Positions 24,639 to 33,623 of a stretch of 64,000 nucleotides of DNA are shown in pieces (within the stretch, counting starts at the first letter, position 1; every line of letters starts with the position of its first letter). A model generated the notes under the pieces. That model was not told the DNA's origin. It made no database searches and worked only from the letters and a program-made list of their open reading frames with translations. Position numbers and translations under genes: made by a program. Origin of the DNA: Vreelandella jeotgali Hwa (GTDB taxonomy: Bacteria > Pseudomonadota > Gammaproteobacteria > Pseudomonadales > Halomonadaceae); the NCBI RefSeq assembly GCF_000334215.1, contig NZ_AMQY01000014.1, forward strand, positions 1 through 64,000. Direction: 5' to 3'.

Positions 24639-25640
24639 ATGGGTTTGTTGATCAACGGTGAATGGCACGATCAGGGCTACGACACCGCCAAACACGGCGG
24701 CGAGTTTGTCCGCGAGTCCGCCCAGCTGCGCGACTGGGTGACCGCTGACGGCAGGCCCACGGCAGATGGCCATCCGGGCGTGGCCGCCGAGGCGGATCGT
24801 TTTCATCTGTATGTTTCGCTGGCCTGCCCCTGGGCGCACCGCGCGCTGATCATGCGCAAGCTGAAGGGGCTGGAAGGGCTGATCGGCGTGTCGCATACCA
24901 GTCCGCTGATGCGCGAGAAGGGCTGGACGTATAACGTAGCGGAAGGCTCCAGCGGCGATGCGGTCAACGGCGTTGACTATCATCATCAGCTCTACACCCT
25001 GGCCGACCCCGAGTACACCGGGCGGGTAACGGTGCCGGCGCTGTGGGACAAGCGCGACGGGCGCATCGTCAACAACGAGTCGGCGGATCTGGTGCGTATG
25101 CTGAACTCGGCATTTGACGAGCTCACCGGCAACCGGCTGGATTTCTACCCGGAAGATTTGCGCGAGACCATCGATGCCGTCAACGCTGACGTCTACGAGC
25201 ACATCAATAACGGCGTCTACAAGGCCGGCTTTGCCACCGAGCAGGGCGTTTACGAGCGTCATGTCGAGGCGCTTTTTGCCGCGCTTGATCGCATGGAAGC
25301 AAGGCTTGGCGAGCAGCGCTACCTGGCCGGTGAGTGGCTGACCGAGGCGGATATTCGCCTGTTTACCACGCTGATACGCTTTAACGCCGTCTATCACGGG
25401 CATTTCAAATGCAACCTGCGCCGGATCGAGGACTACCCGAATCTGTCGAACTACCTGCGCGAGCTGTATCAGTGGCCGGGCATCAGGGAGACGGTCGATT
25501 TTGACCACATCCAGCGCCACTATTACCTGAGCCACGCGAGCATTAACCCCAACGGCATTGTGCCCAAAGGGCCGGTGCTTGACCTTGAACGCCCCCACGA
25601 CCGCGAACGGCTGCCCGGGCGTGGCGTGCGCGGCGCGTAA
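24639..25640 (+). CDS. yqjG: Glutathionyl-hydroquinone reductase (YqjG-type, xi-class GST)
   Basis: This enzyme reduces glutathionyl-hydroquinones with glutathione, releasing hydroquinone and GSSG. The 333-residue length and the catalytic motif CPWAHR (C63) define the xi class of glutathione transferases. A thioredoxin-like N-terminal domain is followed by an all-helical C-terminal domain (about 170-310) containing NNGVYKAGFA and YLAGEWLTEADIRLF. The ATG has GGAGG seven to eight bases upstream. An FMN reductase follows after 30 bp, suggesting a redox or quinone-stress operon. Confidence 0.92.
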   Translation: MGLLINGEWHDQGYDTAKHGGEFVRESAQLRDWVTADGRPTADGHPGVAAEADRFHLYVSLACPWAHRALIMRKLKGLEGLIGVSHTSPLMREKGWTYNVAEGSSGDAVNGVDYHHQLYTLADPEYTGRVTVPALWDKRDGRIVNNESADLVRMLNSAFDELTGNRLDFYPEDLRETIDAVNADVYEHINNGVYKAGFATEQGVYERHVEALFAALDRMEARLGEQRYLAGEWLTEADIRLFTTLIRFNAVYHGHFKCNLRRIEDYPNLSNYLRELYQWPGIRETVDFDHIQRHYYLSHASINPNGIVPKGPVLDLERPHDRERLPGRGVRGA

Positions 25641-25670
25641 CTTTCTCCCCCCTCCAAAAAAGGCGACTCA

Positions 25671-26228
25671 ATGAAACTGACGATTGTGATTACCAGCACC
25701 CGCCCGGGCCGCGTGGGCAAGGCCGTGGCCGACTGGTTTGAAGGTTATGCCAAAGAGCACGCGCCCCACCTTGAGGTGGCAGTGGCCGACCTGAAAGAGA
25801 TCGACCTGCCGCTTTACGATGAGCCGCGCCACCCGATGCTGCAGGATTACGAGCACGCTCACACCCGGCGCTGGTCGGAGATCGTCGAGCAGTCGGATGC
25901 CTTTGTCTTTGTGCTGCCGGAGTACAACCACACCGCGCCGCCGACGTTTTTCAACGCGCTGGACTACCTCTACAAGGAGTGGAACTTCAAGCCCGCGGGC
26001 TTTGTGAGCTACGGCGGGATTTCCGGCGGCATCCGCGCGGTGGAAACCGCCAGGCACACCGTTAGCACCATGGAAATGGTGCCGGTAAAACAGCAGGTGC
26101 TGATCCCCATGGTCGGCGAACATTTGCACGATGGCGTATTCCACCCCACCGATATGCACACGCAAAGCGCGCAAACCCTGGTCGAGATGATCGGACGCTG
26201 GGCCACGGCGCTGAAAACCATGCGCTGA
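25671..26228 (+). CDS. NADPH-dependent FMN reductase family protein
   Basis: The 185-residue flavodoxin-fold protein has the phosphate-binding loop TSTRPGRVGKAV at residues 6-17 and the flavin-contact segments PEYNHTAPPTFFNALDYLY and SYGGISGG. Family members reduce quinones, chromate or azo dyes with NAD(P)H; the true substrate is not evident. It sits directly behind yqjG, which fits a quinone-detoxification role by inference. Confidence 0.88.
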   Translation: MKLTIVITSTRPGRVGKAVADWFEGYAKEHAPHLEVAVADLKEIDLPLYDEPRHPMLQDYEHAHTRRWSEIVEQSDAFVFVLPEYNHTAPPTFFNALDYLYKEWNFKPAGFVSYGGISGGIRAVETARHTVSTMEMVPVKQQVLIPMVGEHLHDGVFHPTDMHTQSAQTLVEMIGRWATALKTMR

Positions 26229-26383
26229 TCAGGGGCTAAAGGCGCGGCGGATTCCGGCTGACGGGGTGCTGCCGTGCCGCGGGCGTCAGCGGTCGGCTTG
26301 TGTCTCTGCCCGGCGCATCGCCGAGGGTGCCGGCTGCATGAGCCGGCGATATCTGCCTGAAGGAGAGGCTTGAAAACCCGGGA

Positions 26384-27067
26384 TCAAAAGCCCAGGTCGT
26401 CGAGCAGGTCATCGACCTGATCCTGATCGCTGACGACACCGTTTTTCGCGGTATCCATCTGCGGGCCGTTGCGCAGCTTGGCGTGTTCGTCGCGCTCGTC
26501 TTCCTGGCGGGTGCCCTCGGTCACGTTGGGGACGTTATCCATGAGGACCTGCACCAGCTCGTTTTCAATCTGACGGATCACGTCCATCATCTTCTTGATG
26601 ACCTGGCCGGTGAGGTCCTGAAAGTCCTGCGCCATCATGACTTCCAGCAGCTCTTTCTGTGTCGTGCCGGTATGGGCAGGCACCTGTTCGGCAAGAAAAT
26701 GCCGAGTATCATCAAACAGCTTTTTGTGCGCATCGGCGCCGGCGGCGAGAGTTTCGGGGTCATTCCAGCGGGCCAGCAGCGCCTGGCTTTCGCTTTCCAG
26801 CTTGTTCTGGCTGGGCTGGGCGCGCTCCACGGCGTTGAGCGAGCGTTCGGCGGCCTGTTCGGTCATGGCAGCCACATAGCGCAGACGGTCGTTGGCATCG
26901 GGAATGGCCTGCGCCGCCTGCTCGATTTGCTGATCAAGCCCCAGCTCTTTCATGCTCTCGCGCAGCGAGCGCGTGAGCTGGCCAATACGCTGAATCATGT
27001 CGTCAGCGCCGGCCTCATCCTGTACAGGCGGCATGGTGCCGTCGTGGGCATTGTTGGTGGTTGCCAT
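26384..27067 (-). CDS. cheZ: Chemotaxis protein phosphatase CheZ
   Basis: CheZ dephosphorylates CheY-P and so resets flagellar switching. The 227-residue product has the catalytic helix [17 protein letters not shown], with D151 and Q155 matching E. coli D143 and Q147. It also has the C-terminal CheY-tethering peptide DDLLDDLGF after an acidic linker. The start (27067) has GAGGACAAGG just before the ATG; a reading that begins further upstream has no family support. No cheY or flagellar gene is adjacent, which is unusual because cheYZ are normally paired. Confidence 0.93.
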   Translation of the reverse strand: MATTNNAHDGTMPPVQDEAGADDMIQRIGQLTRSLRESMKELGLDQQIEQAAQAIPDANDRLRYVAAMTEQAAERSLNAVERAQPSQNKLESESQALLARWNDPETLAAGADAHKKLFDDTRHFLAEQVPAHTGTTQKELLEVMMAQDFQDLTGQVIKKMMDVIRQIENELVQVLMDNVPNVTEGTRQEDERDEHAKLRNGPQMDTAKNGVVSDQDQVDDLLDDLGF

Positions 27068-27146
27068 CCTTGTCCTCGTTACGTTGTCACTCTGATGAGG
27101 TGCCTTGCGTCCGGCCGCGCGGAGCGATCTTTCCTGACTGCTGCTT

Positions 27147-27590
27147 TCAATAGGGCTGACCGCCGGGTGTCTCGAAGTCACGGGCGTAGCAGGGAGGTGA
27201 GGCGGGCGGCTCGCGGTCGTCGGCATCCTCTTGCTCAAGCGCATTCAATAGGCTATCACGCAGTACCGGAAGATGAGAATCTTCAATGCGCCGGCCGGTG
27301 GTCAATAGCGTGAGCCGGCCGCTACGCGCGAAGCGCATCAGCGGTAGCAGCAGTGTCGGGTTGTTCAGCAGTTCCAGCTGATAGCGTGTGATCAGCGAGG
27401 CGTCGCTGCGCCGGTCGCGCTGATATTGGCGCCGCAGCGCTGCCGGGGGAGCGGTTTCCGGGTGCCAGGCGCTCAGCGCCAGCGTTTCCCGCACCTTGCC
27501 CCTGGGCCAGAGGCGGTCGACCAGCACTCGGGCCCCGTCATCGGGCTCGATAGGCGCGTAAACGCGTTTGAGCGCAATCGGGTAGCTCAC
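27147..27590 (-). CDS. DUF488 family protein
   Basis: The 147-residue protein begins with the family hallmark [20 protein letters not shown] followed by LWPRG. DUF488 (YeaO-like) proteins are small cytosolic proteins of uncertain function. The start is GTG (27590) with AGGAGG four bases upstream. The last 20 residues are proline-rich. An inverted repeat lies about 36 bp upstream of the start codon (27626-27646) and could be an operator. Confidence 0.88.
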   Translation of the reverse strand: MSYPIALKRVYAPIEPDDGARVLVDRLWPRGKVRETLALSAWHPETAPPAALRRQYQRDRRSDASLITRYQLELLNNPTLLLPLMRFARSGRLTLLTTGRRIEDSHLPVLRDSLLNALEQEDADDREPPASPPCYARDFETPGGQPY

Positions 27591-27625
27591 CTTGCCTCCT
27601 CGCGGGTGTGGGGTTGCTTGCCAAC

Positions 27626-27646
27626 AGACTGTCGTGTCGACAGTCT
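27626..27646. promoter_or_regulatory. Perfect 9-bp inverted repeat between DUF488 and cmoM
   Basis: AGACTGTCG-TGT-CGACAGTCT is a perfect palindrome with a 3-nt centre in the divergent intergenic region. It lacks a T-run on either strand, so it is more likely a repressor operator than a terminator. The regulator is unknown. Confidence 0.5.
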
Positions 27647-27820
27647 AGCAAAACCGGAGGCAGCCGTTTACCAACAACGGGTCGATTTTGCTCCGTGCGG
27701 CCGCTGCCCGGTACGAATAATTGCGTTACCATGTTGCACCCGCGACGTCGGCGCATCGGGTTGAAGCCTGCGCCGGCCGGGCGGCTGTTTTCCTGCTACC
27801 GGCTATCGAGTTTGCCCCGC

Positions 27821-28642
27821 GTGACATTCCATGCTTCCGCCTCCGAACTGACGCCCGACGGTGACCGCTACTTTGACGGCATGGCGGAAAAGTTTGCCCG
27901 CTCGCTGTATAACGCGCCGCGGGGAGCGTTGCGCCTGACGCTGTTGGACGAGCTGTTGCCCGACATGCTTGGGCTTACCGGCCAGCCGGCGCTGGACGTC
28001 GGCGGCGGCCTGGGCCAGCAGACCGTCTGGCTGGCCCGGCGTGGCCATCCGGTCACGCTTGCCGAGCCGTCCGCCGATATGCTCGATTACGCCCGCCGCG
28101 AGCTGGCAGCCGAGCCCGTTGCCGATCGCATTGCCTGTTTACAGGCGCCGCTTCAAACGCTGGAGAGCGAAGCCCCCGGCCCCTGGCCGCTGGTCATCTG
28201 CCACGCCGTGCTGGAATGGCTGGGTGACCCGGAGGCCGCGCTGTTGACCCTGAGCCGGCTGCTGGCGCCTGGCGGGCAGCTGAGCCTGATGGTGTTCAAC
28301 CGCGACGCGCTGCGCTTTGCCAACGTGATCAAGGGCAATCGGCAAAAGGCGCTGGATGACCGCCTGGAAGGCTGGGGCAAGGGCAAGCGTCTGACGCCGG
28401 TGTCGCCGCTGACCCACGCCGACATCGAACGCTTTGCCGAAACGGCCGGGCTCGAGATCGACGCCGCGGCGGGTATTCGCCTGTTCCAGGACTACCTGCG
28501 CGAGCCGGTGGTCGATGACGCCGACCAGGCCAGGCTGCTGGCTCTGGAGCGTGCCTACTGCCGCGCCGAGCCGCACTGGCGGCTGGGCCGTTACCTGCTG
28601 TATACCCTGCGTAAACCCTCCACCCAAGAGACCTTTCCATGA
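27821..28642 (+). CDS. cmoM: CmoM, tRNA 5-carboxymethoxyuridine methyltransferase
   Basis: CmoM (formerly SmtA) methylates cmo5U34 to the methyl ester mcmo5U. The family core begins at YFDGMAEKFARSLY, followed by the SAM motif LDVGGGLGQQTVWLARRG and HAVLEWLGDP. The C-terminus ends with the family pattern AYCRAEPHWRLGRYLLYTLRKP. The start is not certain: GTG at 27821 gives 273 residues, near the usual 261, while an ATG at 27731 gives a longer N-terminus that the family does not support. The stop overlaps the rsmC start (ATGA). Confidence 0.88.
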   Translation: MTFHASASELTPDGDRYFDGMAEKFARSLYNAPRGALRLTLLDELLPDMLGLTGQPALDVGGGLGQQTVWLARRGHPVTLAEPSADMLDYARRELAAEPVADRIACLQAPLQTLESEAPGPWPLVICHAVLEWLGDPEAALLTLSRLLAPGGQLSLMVFNRDALRFANVIKGNRQKALDDRLEGWGKGKRLTPVSPLTHADIERFAETAGLEIDAAAGIRLFQDYLREPVVDDADQARLLALERAYCRAEPHWRLGRYLLYTLRKPSTQETFP

Positions 28643-29649
28643 GTGCCCGGACGCCCAGCTGCCAATTACTCGAACGCGACGCCTTCGCCGATGACCCGGA
28701 CTTTGCCGGCTTCTGCGCCGTTGAACCTCCCGACGACCCCTGGCTGTTGCGCGCTGCCACCCACGCCATCAGCGCCGACGAGGCCACGCTTGAGCGCTGG
28801 CGCTCGGCTGACAGGCCCGCTGCGTCTCCGCTTGACCCAGCTCTTGAGGCGGTGCCGGCGGCGGTGCTGTTCTGGCCCAAGGCGCTGAAACTGGCGGGCT
28901 GGTGGCTGGACTGGCTGAACCGCACCCTGCCCGAGGGGACGCCGCTGATGATCGTGGGGGAGAACCACGGCGGTATTCGCCGGGCGCCGAAGATGCTCGC
29001 CGAGCGCGGGCAGACATCGGCGAAACGCGACGGCGCTCGCCGCTGCTCGCTGTTTGTGACCCAAACCCGCTCGCCTGATGCGTCCTCGGCGCCCGCCAGC
29101 CGGGAGCGCTTCGAGGCCGACGGCATGACCCTGGTGAGTCATCCGGGGGTTTTCGGCCACGGCAAGGTCGACGAAGGCACCGCGCTGCTGCTCGAAGCGC
29201 TGGAAGCCGCATTGCCCCGCACACCGCTGAAGGTGCTCGACGTGGGCAGCGGCGACGGCATTATCAGCGCCTGGCTGGCGCGCCGGGGCCACGACGTGAC
29301 GGCGGTGGACGTGAATCATTTTGCCGTGGACGCGACACGCGAAACCCTGGCCGCCAACGGCCTGAAAGGCCGGGTGCTGGCCAGCGATGTGTATGCCGCG
29401 CTGGATGAGGGCGAGCGTTTTGACTTCATCGTCAGCAACCCGCCGTTCCACCAGCAGCGCGAGATCAACTACGGCCCGGCCGGACGCTTGATCAGCGAAG
29501 CGGCCGGCTGGCTGACCCGGGGCGGGCGGCTGGTGCTGGTGGCCAACGCTTTTCTGCCCTATGCCGACCCGCTAAAGCACGCCTTCGGCGGGTTCGACGT
29601 GCTCGCCGACAACCGCCGGTTCCGTGTGTATCAAGCGCCGGCGCGGTAA
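28639..29649 (+). CDS. rsmC: 16S rRNA (guanine1207-N2)-methyltransferase RsmC
   Basis: RsmC methylates G1207 of 16S rRNA in the 30S subunit. The 336-residue product has the duplicated architecture of the family. A degenerate N-terminal methyltransferase-like half is followed by the active C-terminal half (about 180-336) with VLDVGSGDGIISAWLARRG and the catalytic motif SNPPFHQ. It is coupled to cmoM by a four-base overlap, making a small RNA-modification operon. Confidence 0.94.
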   Translation: MSARTPSCQLLERDAFADDPDFAGFCAVEPPDDPWLLRAATHAISADEATLERWRSADRPAASPLDPALEAVPAAVLFWPKALKLAGWWLDWLNRTLPEGTPLMIVGENHGGIRRAPKMLAERGQTSAKRDGARRCSLFVTQTRSPDASSAPASRERFEADGMTLVSHPGVFGHGKVDEGTALLLEALEAALPRTPLKVLDVGSGDGIISAWLARRGHDVTAVDVNHFAVDATRETLAANGLKGRVLASDVYAALDEGERFDFIVSNPPFHQQREINYGPAGRLISEAAGWLTRGGRLVLVANAFLPYADPLKHAFGGFDVLADNRRFRVYQAPAR

Positions 29650-29680
29650 CCCGCGGTCAACGTCGCTAGAGATCTATAAA

Positions 29681-29716
29681 AAAACCGCACGGCCCCGAGA
29701 CGGGTCGCGCGGTTTT
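29681..29716. terminator. Bidirectional terminator between rsmC and cyoE
   Basis: An outer stem AAAACCGC / GCGGTTTT (29681-29688 with 29709-29716) encloses a second stem CCCG/CGGG. A and T tracts on both sides suit termination of both convergent units. Confidence 0.88.
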
Positions 29717-29739
29717 GCGTGGGTGGCGTTAGCGGTGGA

Positions 29740-30639
29740 TTACAGCGTAGTCCACAGCGCCACGTTGGGCACCAGGCTTGAATCCACCGACATCATCACG
29801 CTAAGCGCAGTGATAGTGAGGATGGAAAAGCCAAAGACCTGCTTGGCCCACTTCTCGTCGTCGCGGGCGCGGTAACCTTCCAGCCCCAGATACAGCCAGT
29901 ACACGCCCATCGCCAGCGCCACGGTGAAGTAGCCCACCCCGGCGTAGCCGGCCAGGCTCAGCGTCAGCGTGGCCACCACAAAGGCGAGAATATAGCCGAG
30001 GATGTAGTGCTTGGCGGTCTCGATGCCGCGCACCACCGGCAGCACCGGAATCGACGCCGCGCGGTAGTCTTCCCGGCGGAAGATGGCAATGGCGTAGGAG
30101 TGCGGCATCTGCCACAGGCAGAATATCGCCAACAGCGTCATCGCGCCGGCATCAAACTGCCCGCTGACCGCGCAGTAGCCCACCACCGGCGGCACCGCGC
30201 CGGAGAGACTGCCAATCAGGGTGCCAAACTCCGAGTGGCGCTTCATGTAGAGGCTGTAGGCCCCCACATAAATCGCAAAGCCGAAGGCGGCAAGCCCGAC
30301 GGTCAGCGCGTTGGTGCCCAGCGCCAGCAGGCCGAAGCCGCCGACTCCCAACAGAGTAGCGAACACCAGCGTCGCCGCCGGGGTGATCCGCCCCTGTACC
30401 AGCGGGCGGCTTTGGGTACGGCGCATGAGCGCGTCGATATCGCGGTCGATGACGTTGTTGTACGCGCACCCCGAGGCAATGACCAGGCCAAGACCCACCA
30501 AGGTGGCAATGAACAGCAGCGCATCGAAATCGCCCCGGGCGGCAAGAAAGAAGCCGCCCATCACCGAGATGACGTTGCCGCCGATAATCCCCGGCTTGGT
30601 CAGGGTGACGTAGTCCTGAAATCGGCTCGGCGTTTGCAC
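29740..30639 (-). CDS. cyoE: Heme O synthase (protoheme IX farnesyltransferase) CyoE
   Basis: CyoE farnesylates heme B to heme O for the bo3 oxidase. The membrane protein has the prenyltransferase motif [20 protein letters not shown], the YSLYMKRHS loop and seven to nine helices. The GTG at 30639, in a TAGTG overlap with the cyoD stop, gives 299 residues, matching the family (E. coli 296). An alternative GTG at 30681, inside cyoD, has a better GGGAGG site and would add 14 residues, so the start is open. It is the last gene of cyoABCDE. Confidence 0.93.
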   Translation of the reverse strand: MQTPSRFQDYVTLTKPGIIGGNVISVMGGFFLAARGDFDALLFIATLVGLGLVIASGCAYNNVIDRDIDALMRRTQSRPLVQGRITPAATLVFATLLGVGGFGLLALGTNALTVGLAAFGFAIYVGAYSLYMKRHSEFGTLIGSLSGAVPPVVGYCAVSGQFDAGAMTLLAIFCLWQMPHSYAIAIFRREDYRAASIPVLPVVRGIETAKHYILGYILAFVVATLTLSLAGYAGVGYFTVALAMGVYWLYLGLEGYRARDDEKWAKQVFGFSILTITALSVMMSVDSSLVPNVALWTTL

Positions 30640-30971
30640 TAGCCGATCATCATGTTGAGCTGCAAGTGGTGCATGATCCACAGCGAACCTCCCACGACCA
30701 GAGCCAGTATAGTGAGCGTGAAAATAAACGACGTCAGGTTCCAGCCTTCGTCGGAGTGGGTGTTCATGTGCATGAACATCACCAGCTGCACCAGAATCTG
30801 AGCCACCGCCATGGCCACCACGATCAGCACCGTGGTGCCGGTGTCAAAGGCGCCGCTCATCACCGCGGCAAACGGAATCACCGTCAGCACCAGCGACAGA
30901 ATCAGCCCGGTGACATAGGTCCTGACGCTGCCGTGGCTGGCGCCGCCCGGTGCGGTATGTGAATCGCTCAT
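30639..30971 (-). CDS. cyoD: Cytochrome bo3 ubiquinol oxidase subunit IV (CyoD)
   Basis: This 110-residue subunit has three membrane helices and the conserved [20 protein letters not shown] segment. It is the accessory subunit that stabilises the oxidase. It starts one base after the cyoC stop codon and lies in the usual cyoABCDE order. Confidence 0.95.
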   Translation of the reverse strand: MSDSHTAPGGASHGSVRTYVTGLILSLVLTVIPFAAVMSGAFDTGTTVLIVVAMAVAQILVQLVMFMHMNTHSDEGWNLTSFIFTLTILALVVGGSLWIMHHLQLNMMIG

Positions 30972-30972
30972 A

Positions 30973-31590
30973 TCACAGCACTCCCAACAGGTAGACGAAG
31001 GAGAAAACGCAGATCCAGACGATATCCAGAAAGTGCCAGAACAGGCTCAGGCACATGATCCGCGGGCGCGTCATCGGCGTCAGGCCCCGAGTGGAAAGCT
31101 GAATCAGCATGATCAGAATCCAGAGCAGTCCGAAGCTGACGTGCAGGCCGTGGGTGCCCACCAGGGTAAAGAACCCGGTGAGAAAGGCGCTGCGATCGGG
31201 GCCGAAGCCTTCGACAATCAGATGGTGGAACTCGTAAAGCTCCATGCCCACAAAGCCCGCGCCCAGCAGCAGGGTGATGCCCAGCCAGGCTTTTACCCGG
31301 CCGACGCGGTTGTCGTTCATCGCGAGCACGCCCATGCCGTAGGTAAAGCTCGAGAACAGCAGCAGGAAGGTCTCGACCAGCACAAAGGGCAGCTCGAAAA
31401 TATCCTTGCCCGACGGGCCGCCGGCCGTGCCCCCGGAGAGCACGGCGTAGGTGGCGAACAGCGAGCCGAAGATCACCAGGTCGCTCATCAGATAGACCCA
31501 GAAGCCGAAAACCCGGGTGCTGCCATCGTCGTGATGTTCGTGATGGTCGGCGGTTGGGGTATCCGGGTTGTTCATGGTTTGCGTTGCCAT
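30973..31590 (-). CDS. cyoC: Cytochrome bo3 ubiquinol oxidase subunit III (CyoC)
   Basis: The 205-residue, five-helix subunit III of the heme-copper oxidase carries [20 protein letters not shown] and the [13 protein letters not shown] segment. The N-terminal tail is His/Asp-rich ([12 protein letters not shown]). It starts in a TAATG overlap with the cyoB stop. Confidence 0.95.
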   Translation of the reverse strand: MATQTMNNPDTPTADHHEHHDDGSTRVFGFWVYLMSDLVIFGSLFATYAVLSGGTAGGPSGKDIFELPFVLVETFLLLFSSFTYGMGVLAMNDNRVGRVKAWLGITLLLGAGFVGMELYEFHHLIVEGFGPDRSAFLTGFFTLVGTHGLHVSFGLLWILIMLIQLSTRGLTPMTRPRIMCLSLFWHFLDIVWICVFSFVYLLGVL

Positions 31591-33620
31591 TATGCCCGCA
31601 CCTCCACTCGGTTGATGGGCTCGAGTTCATCGCGACGCTGGAAGCGCTCGCGGTGTTCGCGCTCGGTGCGTTCCACCTCGGCGGCGGGAACGTGGTAATC
31701 GATATCGTCGTTGAACACGCGCAGCATAAAGGCCACGAAAATGCCCGCACCGCTGACGATAGCCAGCCACCAGATATGCCAGATCAGGGCAAAGCCCAGG
31801 CCAATGCTCAAAATGCCCATGACCGGCCCGGCCACGGTGTTTTTGGGCATGTGGATATCTTCGTAGGGCCCGTCGCTGAGCAGGGCATCGGCGCCGTTTT
31901 GTTGCTTGTCGTCCCAGTAGCTGTCGATGCCGTTGACGGTCGGCAGGTGGGCGAAGTTGTAGAACGGTGCCGGAGACGACGTTGACCATTCCAGCGTCCG
32001 CGCATCCCAGGGGTCGCCGCTGACGTCGAGGCGCTGCTTGCGGTCGCGCACGCTGACGTACAGCTGAATCACGGTGCAGGCAATGCCCGCCATGATGATC
32101 ACGGCACCCACCCAGGCAAGAATCATCAGCGGCTGCCAGTCGCTATTGGCGTAGGACTGCATGCGCCGCGCGGCGCCGAAGAAGCTCAGCACATAGAGCG
32201 GCATGAACGCCATGTAGAAGCCGATGATCCAGCACCAGAAGGAGCGTTTACCCCAGGTCTCGTCCAGGGTGAAGCCGAACGCCTTGGGGAACCAGTAGGT
32301 CAGGCCGGCCATCATGCCAAAGACCACGCCGCCGATGATGACGTTGTGGAAGTGGGCGATGACGAACAGGCTGTTGTGCAGCACAAAGTTGGCGCCGGGG
32401 ACCGCGAGCATCACGCCGGTCATGCCGCCCAGGGTGAAGGTGACGATGAAGCCCAGCGTCCACAGCACCGGCGAGGTGAACTGGATGCTGCCGCGGAACA
32501 TTGTGAACAGCCAGTTGAAGATCTTCACCCCGGTGGGGATGGCGATGATCATCGTGGCAATGCCGAAGAAGGCGTTGACGTTGGCGCCGGCGCCCATGGT
32601 GAAGAAGTGGTGCAGCCAGACGATAAACGACAGCACGGTGATGCACACCGTCGCCCACACCATGGTGGTGTAGCCGAACAGCCGCTTGCGCGAGAAGGTC
32701 GCGGTAACCTCGGAGAAGACGCCAAAGGCCGGCAGGATCAGGATATAGACCTCGGGATGCCCCCACGCCCAGATGAGATTGACGTACATCATCATGTTGC
32801 CGCCAAAGTCATTGGTGAAGAAGTGCATGCCGAAGTAGCGATCCAGAGTGAGCATCGCAATGGTCGCGGTGAGAATCGGGAACGACGCGATGATCAGCAC
32901 GTTGGCGCACAGCGATGTCCAGGTGAACACCGGCATGCGAAACATCGTCATGCCCTTGGTGCGCATCTTGAGAATGGTCACGAAGAAGTTGATACCGGTC
33001 AGCGTGGTACCGATCCCCGATATCTGTAACGCCCATATCCAGTAGTCGACCCCCACATCGGGGCTGTATTTGAGCTCCGATAGCGGCGCGTAGGCCAGCC
33101 AGCCGGTTTGGGCAAATTCGCCGATGAACAGCGACAGGTTGACCAGCACCACCCCGGCGGCGAACAGCCAGAAGCTGAGGTTGTTGAGAAACGGGAAGGC
33201 CACGTCGCGCGCGCCGATTTGCAGCGGCACGATCAGGTTCATCAGACCGATGACCATGGGCATGGCGACAAAGAAGATCATGATTACGCCGTGGGCGGTA
33301 AAGATCTGATCATAGTGGTGGGGCGGCAGGAACCCTTCGGCGCCGCCGGCGGCCAGCGCCTGCTGGCTGCGCATCATGATGGCATCGGAGAAGCCACGCA
33401 CCAGCATGACCAGCGCGACGACAAAGTACATGATGCCGAGTTTCTTGTGGTCGACGGAGGTGATCCATTCCGACCACAGGTACTGTCATTTTCTGAAGTA
33501 GGTAATCGCGCCCAGCAGCAGTGCTGCCACCACCGCGATAACCGCGACGGTGCCCATGATGATGGGTTCGTGGACGGGAATCGATTCCGGGCCGAGTTTT
33601 CCGAACAGGTTGCCGAACAT
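31590..33620 (-). CDS. cyoB: Cytochrome bo3 oxidase subunit I (CyoB), interrupted by an in-frame TGA at codon 45
   Basis: CyoB carries heme b, heme o3 and CuB and reduces O2 while pumping protons. Read from the ATG at 33620 (two bases after the cyoA stop codon), the frame is collinear with E. coli CyoB from [10 protein letters not shown] through ITYFRK. It then meets TGA (33486-33488) and continues in the same frame with [17 protein letters not shown]. The TGA replaces E. coli Trp41 (context FGKWTYLW), so one G-to-A change explains it. The remaining 613 residues from Met64 are intact, with the quinone-site Arg/Asp (VRGFSD), [19 protein letters not shown] and the HH ligand motif WLHHFFTMG. It may be a sequencing error, a true nonsense allele, or be read through or split. 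Confidence 0.88.
33486..33488 (-). other. In-frame TGA replacing a conserved Trp in cyoB
   Basis: The codon series TTC AGA AAA TGA CAG TAC CTG TGG is in the cyoB frame. The following base is C, a context in which UGA is comparatively leaky in bacteria. Seven bases later an eight-base stem is possible (see findings). Confidence 0.9.
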
Positions 33621-33623
33621 GGT

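Noticed and set aside
26329-26347. GCCGGCT-GCATG-AGCCGGC hairpin downstream of cheZ as terminator
   Set aside because: The stem is perfect but there is no T-run on either strand. It could be an operator or a chance GC palindrome.
30639-30681. Extended cyoE start at 30681 inside cyoD
   Set aside because: It has a good GGGAGG but that sequence is also cyoD coding, and the resulting 14 extra residues are unlike the family. It is kept only as an alternative.
33486-33488. Selenocysteine or alternative genetic code at the cyoB TGA
   Set aside because: The homologous residue is Trp, not Cys. TGA serves as a normal stop for cmoA, mnhE, efp and many others here, and the downstream hairpin does not resemble a bacterial SECIS in spacing or loop.
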